Of a stretch of 36,631 nucleotides of DNA, positions 36,020-36,631 are shown piece after piece (position 1 is the stretch's first letter; each line of letters begins with the position of its first letter). Source of the DNA: Paulinella micropora (taxonomy: Eukaryota; Cercozoa; Imbricatea; Euglyphida). The notes beneath the pieces are model-generated. The model made no database searches, had not been told where the DNA came from, and saw only the letters and a list, made by a program, of their open reading frames with translations. A program made the position numbers and the translations under genes. The stretch spans positions 547,840 to 584,470 of the forward strand of contig BJOX01000207.1 in the NCBI GenBank assembly GCA_009731375.1, written 5' to 3'.

Positions 36020-36066
<47 letters not shown>
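35552..36066. repeat. (TATC)n arrays with inverted exon 16 copies
   Basis: (TATC)n with TACC and CATC variants, interrupted by the exon 16 fragments at 35672 and 35882. Confidence 0.95.
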
Positions 36067-36298
36067 GTTTGATGTGAAACTGCGTTCCTTTGCAAGGACT
36101 ACATTCCTTTGCGACATCTCATCCATATGTGACCCCGTCGCGGCGATAAAGCGCGGCAACCAAACCTTTCTCCTTTTTCTTCTTGGGCTGACAACCCTGG
36201 CTTAAACGAAGAGGCTTGCTTCCCCTAAGTTAAGCCGTAAGTTACAAAAACTACATGCGAAAACCTACCGACGCGGGACTAGCCGCGGGCCCGTAGTC

Positions 36299-36301
<3 letters not shown>
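35672..36301 (-). pseudogene. Three 3' partial copies of Pct exon 16, inverted
   Basis: 35672-35710, 35882-35920 and 36279-36301 (diverged). On the - strand the first two read from GCTGACTACG to ATGGCGCTGCAG and keep the donor gtag. They are on the same strand as exons 17 and 18, opposite to exon 16. Confidence 0.88.
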
Positions 36302-36347
<46 letters not shown>

Positions 36348-36631
36348 AGATTTTGCTCATGTTCACCCTTACGAAGACCTTTCGGGCCTCCTCGAAAAGA
36401 AGAGCCCAAAAGCGCACGTCCATCCGGACTACAAGTCGCAACCCGGCATTATCAACCTGGATTCCACCCACTGTGTTGACGCCGAGACATACTCCCATTT
36501 CGTCCATCGGACAAGAAGTGCCCCGAAAGAACCAACCGAAAGAAGAAAACGCCTGGTATTGCCATCAACACCAAGCGAATGGAAAGGCATTGAAGAAGAA
36601 CTCCAATCCGCACTCCCTCTCATCCTCCCCT
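36067..36631 (+). mobile_element. RLE retrotransposon, copy D, 5' part, running off the window
   Basis: 36067-36282 matches the 5' region of copy A (tttgatgtgaaactgcgttc, then catatgtgaccccgtcgcgg). 36283-36349 is an exon 16 fragment plus (TATC)n. From 36350 the element resumes (aagattttgctcatgttcac) into the ORF region, after loss of roughly 70 bases relative to copy A. Confidence 0.85.

Overview
This is eukaryotic nuclear DNA, not prokaryotic: a protein-coding gene split into very short exons by spliceosomal-type introns, a restriction-like-endonuclease non-LTR retrotransposon, a tRNA-derived SINE, and several inverted-repeat (MITE-like) families. Most of the rest is simple-sequence DNA. 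I cannot name the organism. Very short exons, one GC-AG intron and an almost invariant G|G splice context suggest a microbial eukaryote or alga, but that is inference. Assembly gaps lie at 4874-5062, 12330-12339, 31950-32432, 33247-33358 and 34676-35551.

The main gene is a propionate CoA-transferase (Pct/YdiF-type, class I CoA-transferase). I read 18 exons of 32-89 bp, about 1.05 kb of coding sequence over about 33 kb, roughly 3 percent. Exons 1-16 are on the + strand between 1638 and 26282. Exons 17 and 18 are on the - strand at 34339-34372 and 30837-30895. The read-through is in frame at every junction and follows the Pct family in order, from a PEGLLRAL segment through GIGLP and the catalytic CAEED loop to GLDICFLG. 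The start of the protein (upstream of exon 1) and its C-terminal part (after exon 18) are not seen.

The unusual feature is how the exons sit in the repeats. Many introns are pure microsatellite whose unit continues the 5' splice site (gtatgtatg, gtatctatc, gtaatgtaatg, gtaacataac, gtagatag). Most exons are surrounded by truncated copies: copies of the 5' part (acceptor plus exon start) lie upstream, and copies of the 3' part (exon end plus donor) lie downstream. Each copy runs abruptly into microsatellite. About fifty such fragments are visible. The pattern fits repeated tandem duplication between an exon-internal microhomology and the flanking microsatellite.

Region by region: 1-1637 is a (TACC)/(TATC) field with an 847-bp tandem duplication. 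1638-7031 holds exons 1-8, and 7032-16279 holds exons 9-12 plus a SINE, MITEs and retroelement 3' ends. 16280-26282 holds exons 13-16 in long (CTAA), (GTAAT), (ATAAC) and (TATC) arrays. 26449-30392 is a near-complete retrotransposon on the - strand. 30393-36066 carries exons 18 and 17 and exon-16 copies in inverted orientation, plus SINEs and gaps. 36067-36631 is the 5' part of a second retrotransposon copy on the + strand. The inverted block lies exactly between two oppositely oriented retrotransposon copies, so an inversion (or an assembly flip) between them explains why the gene changes strand.
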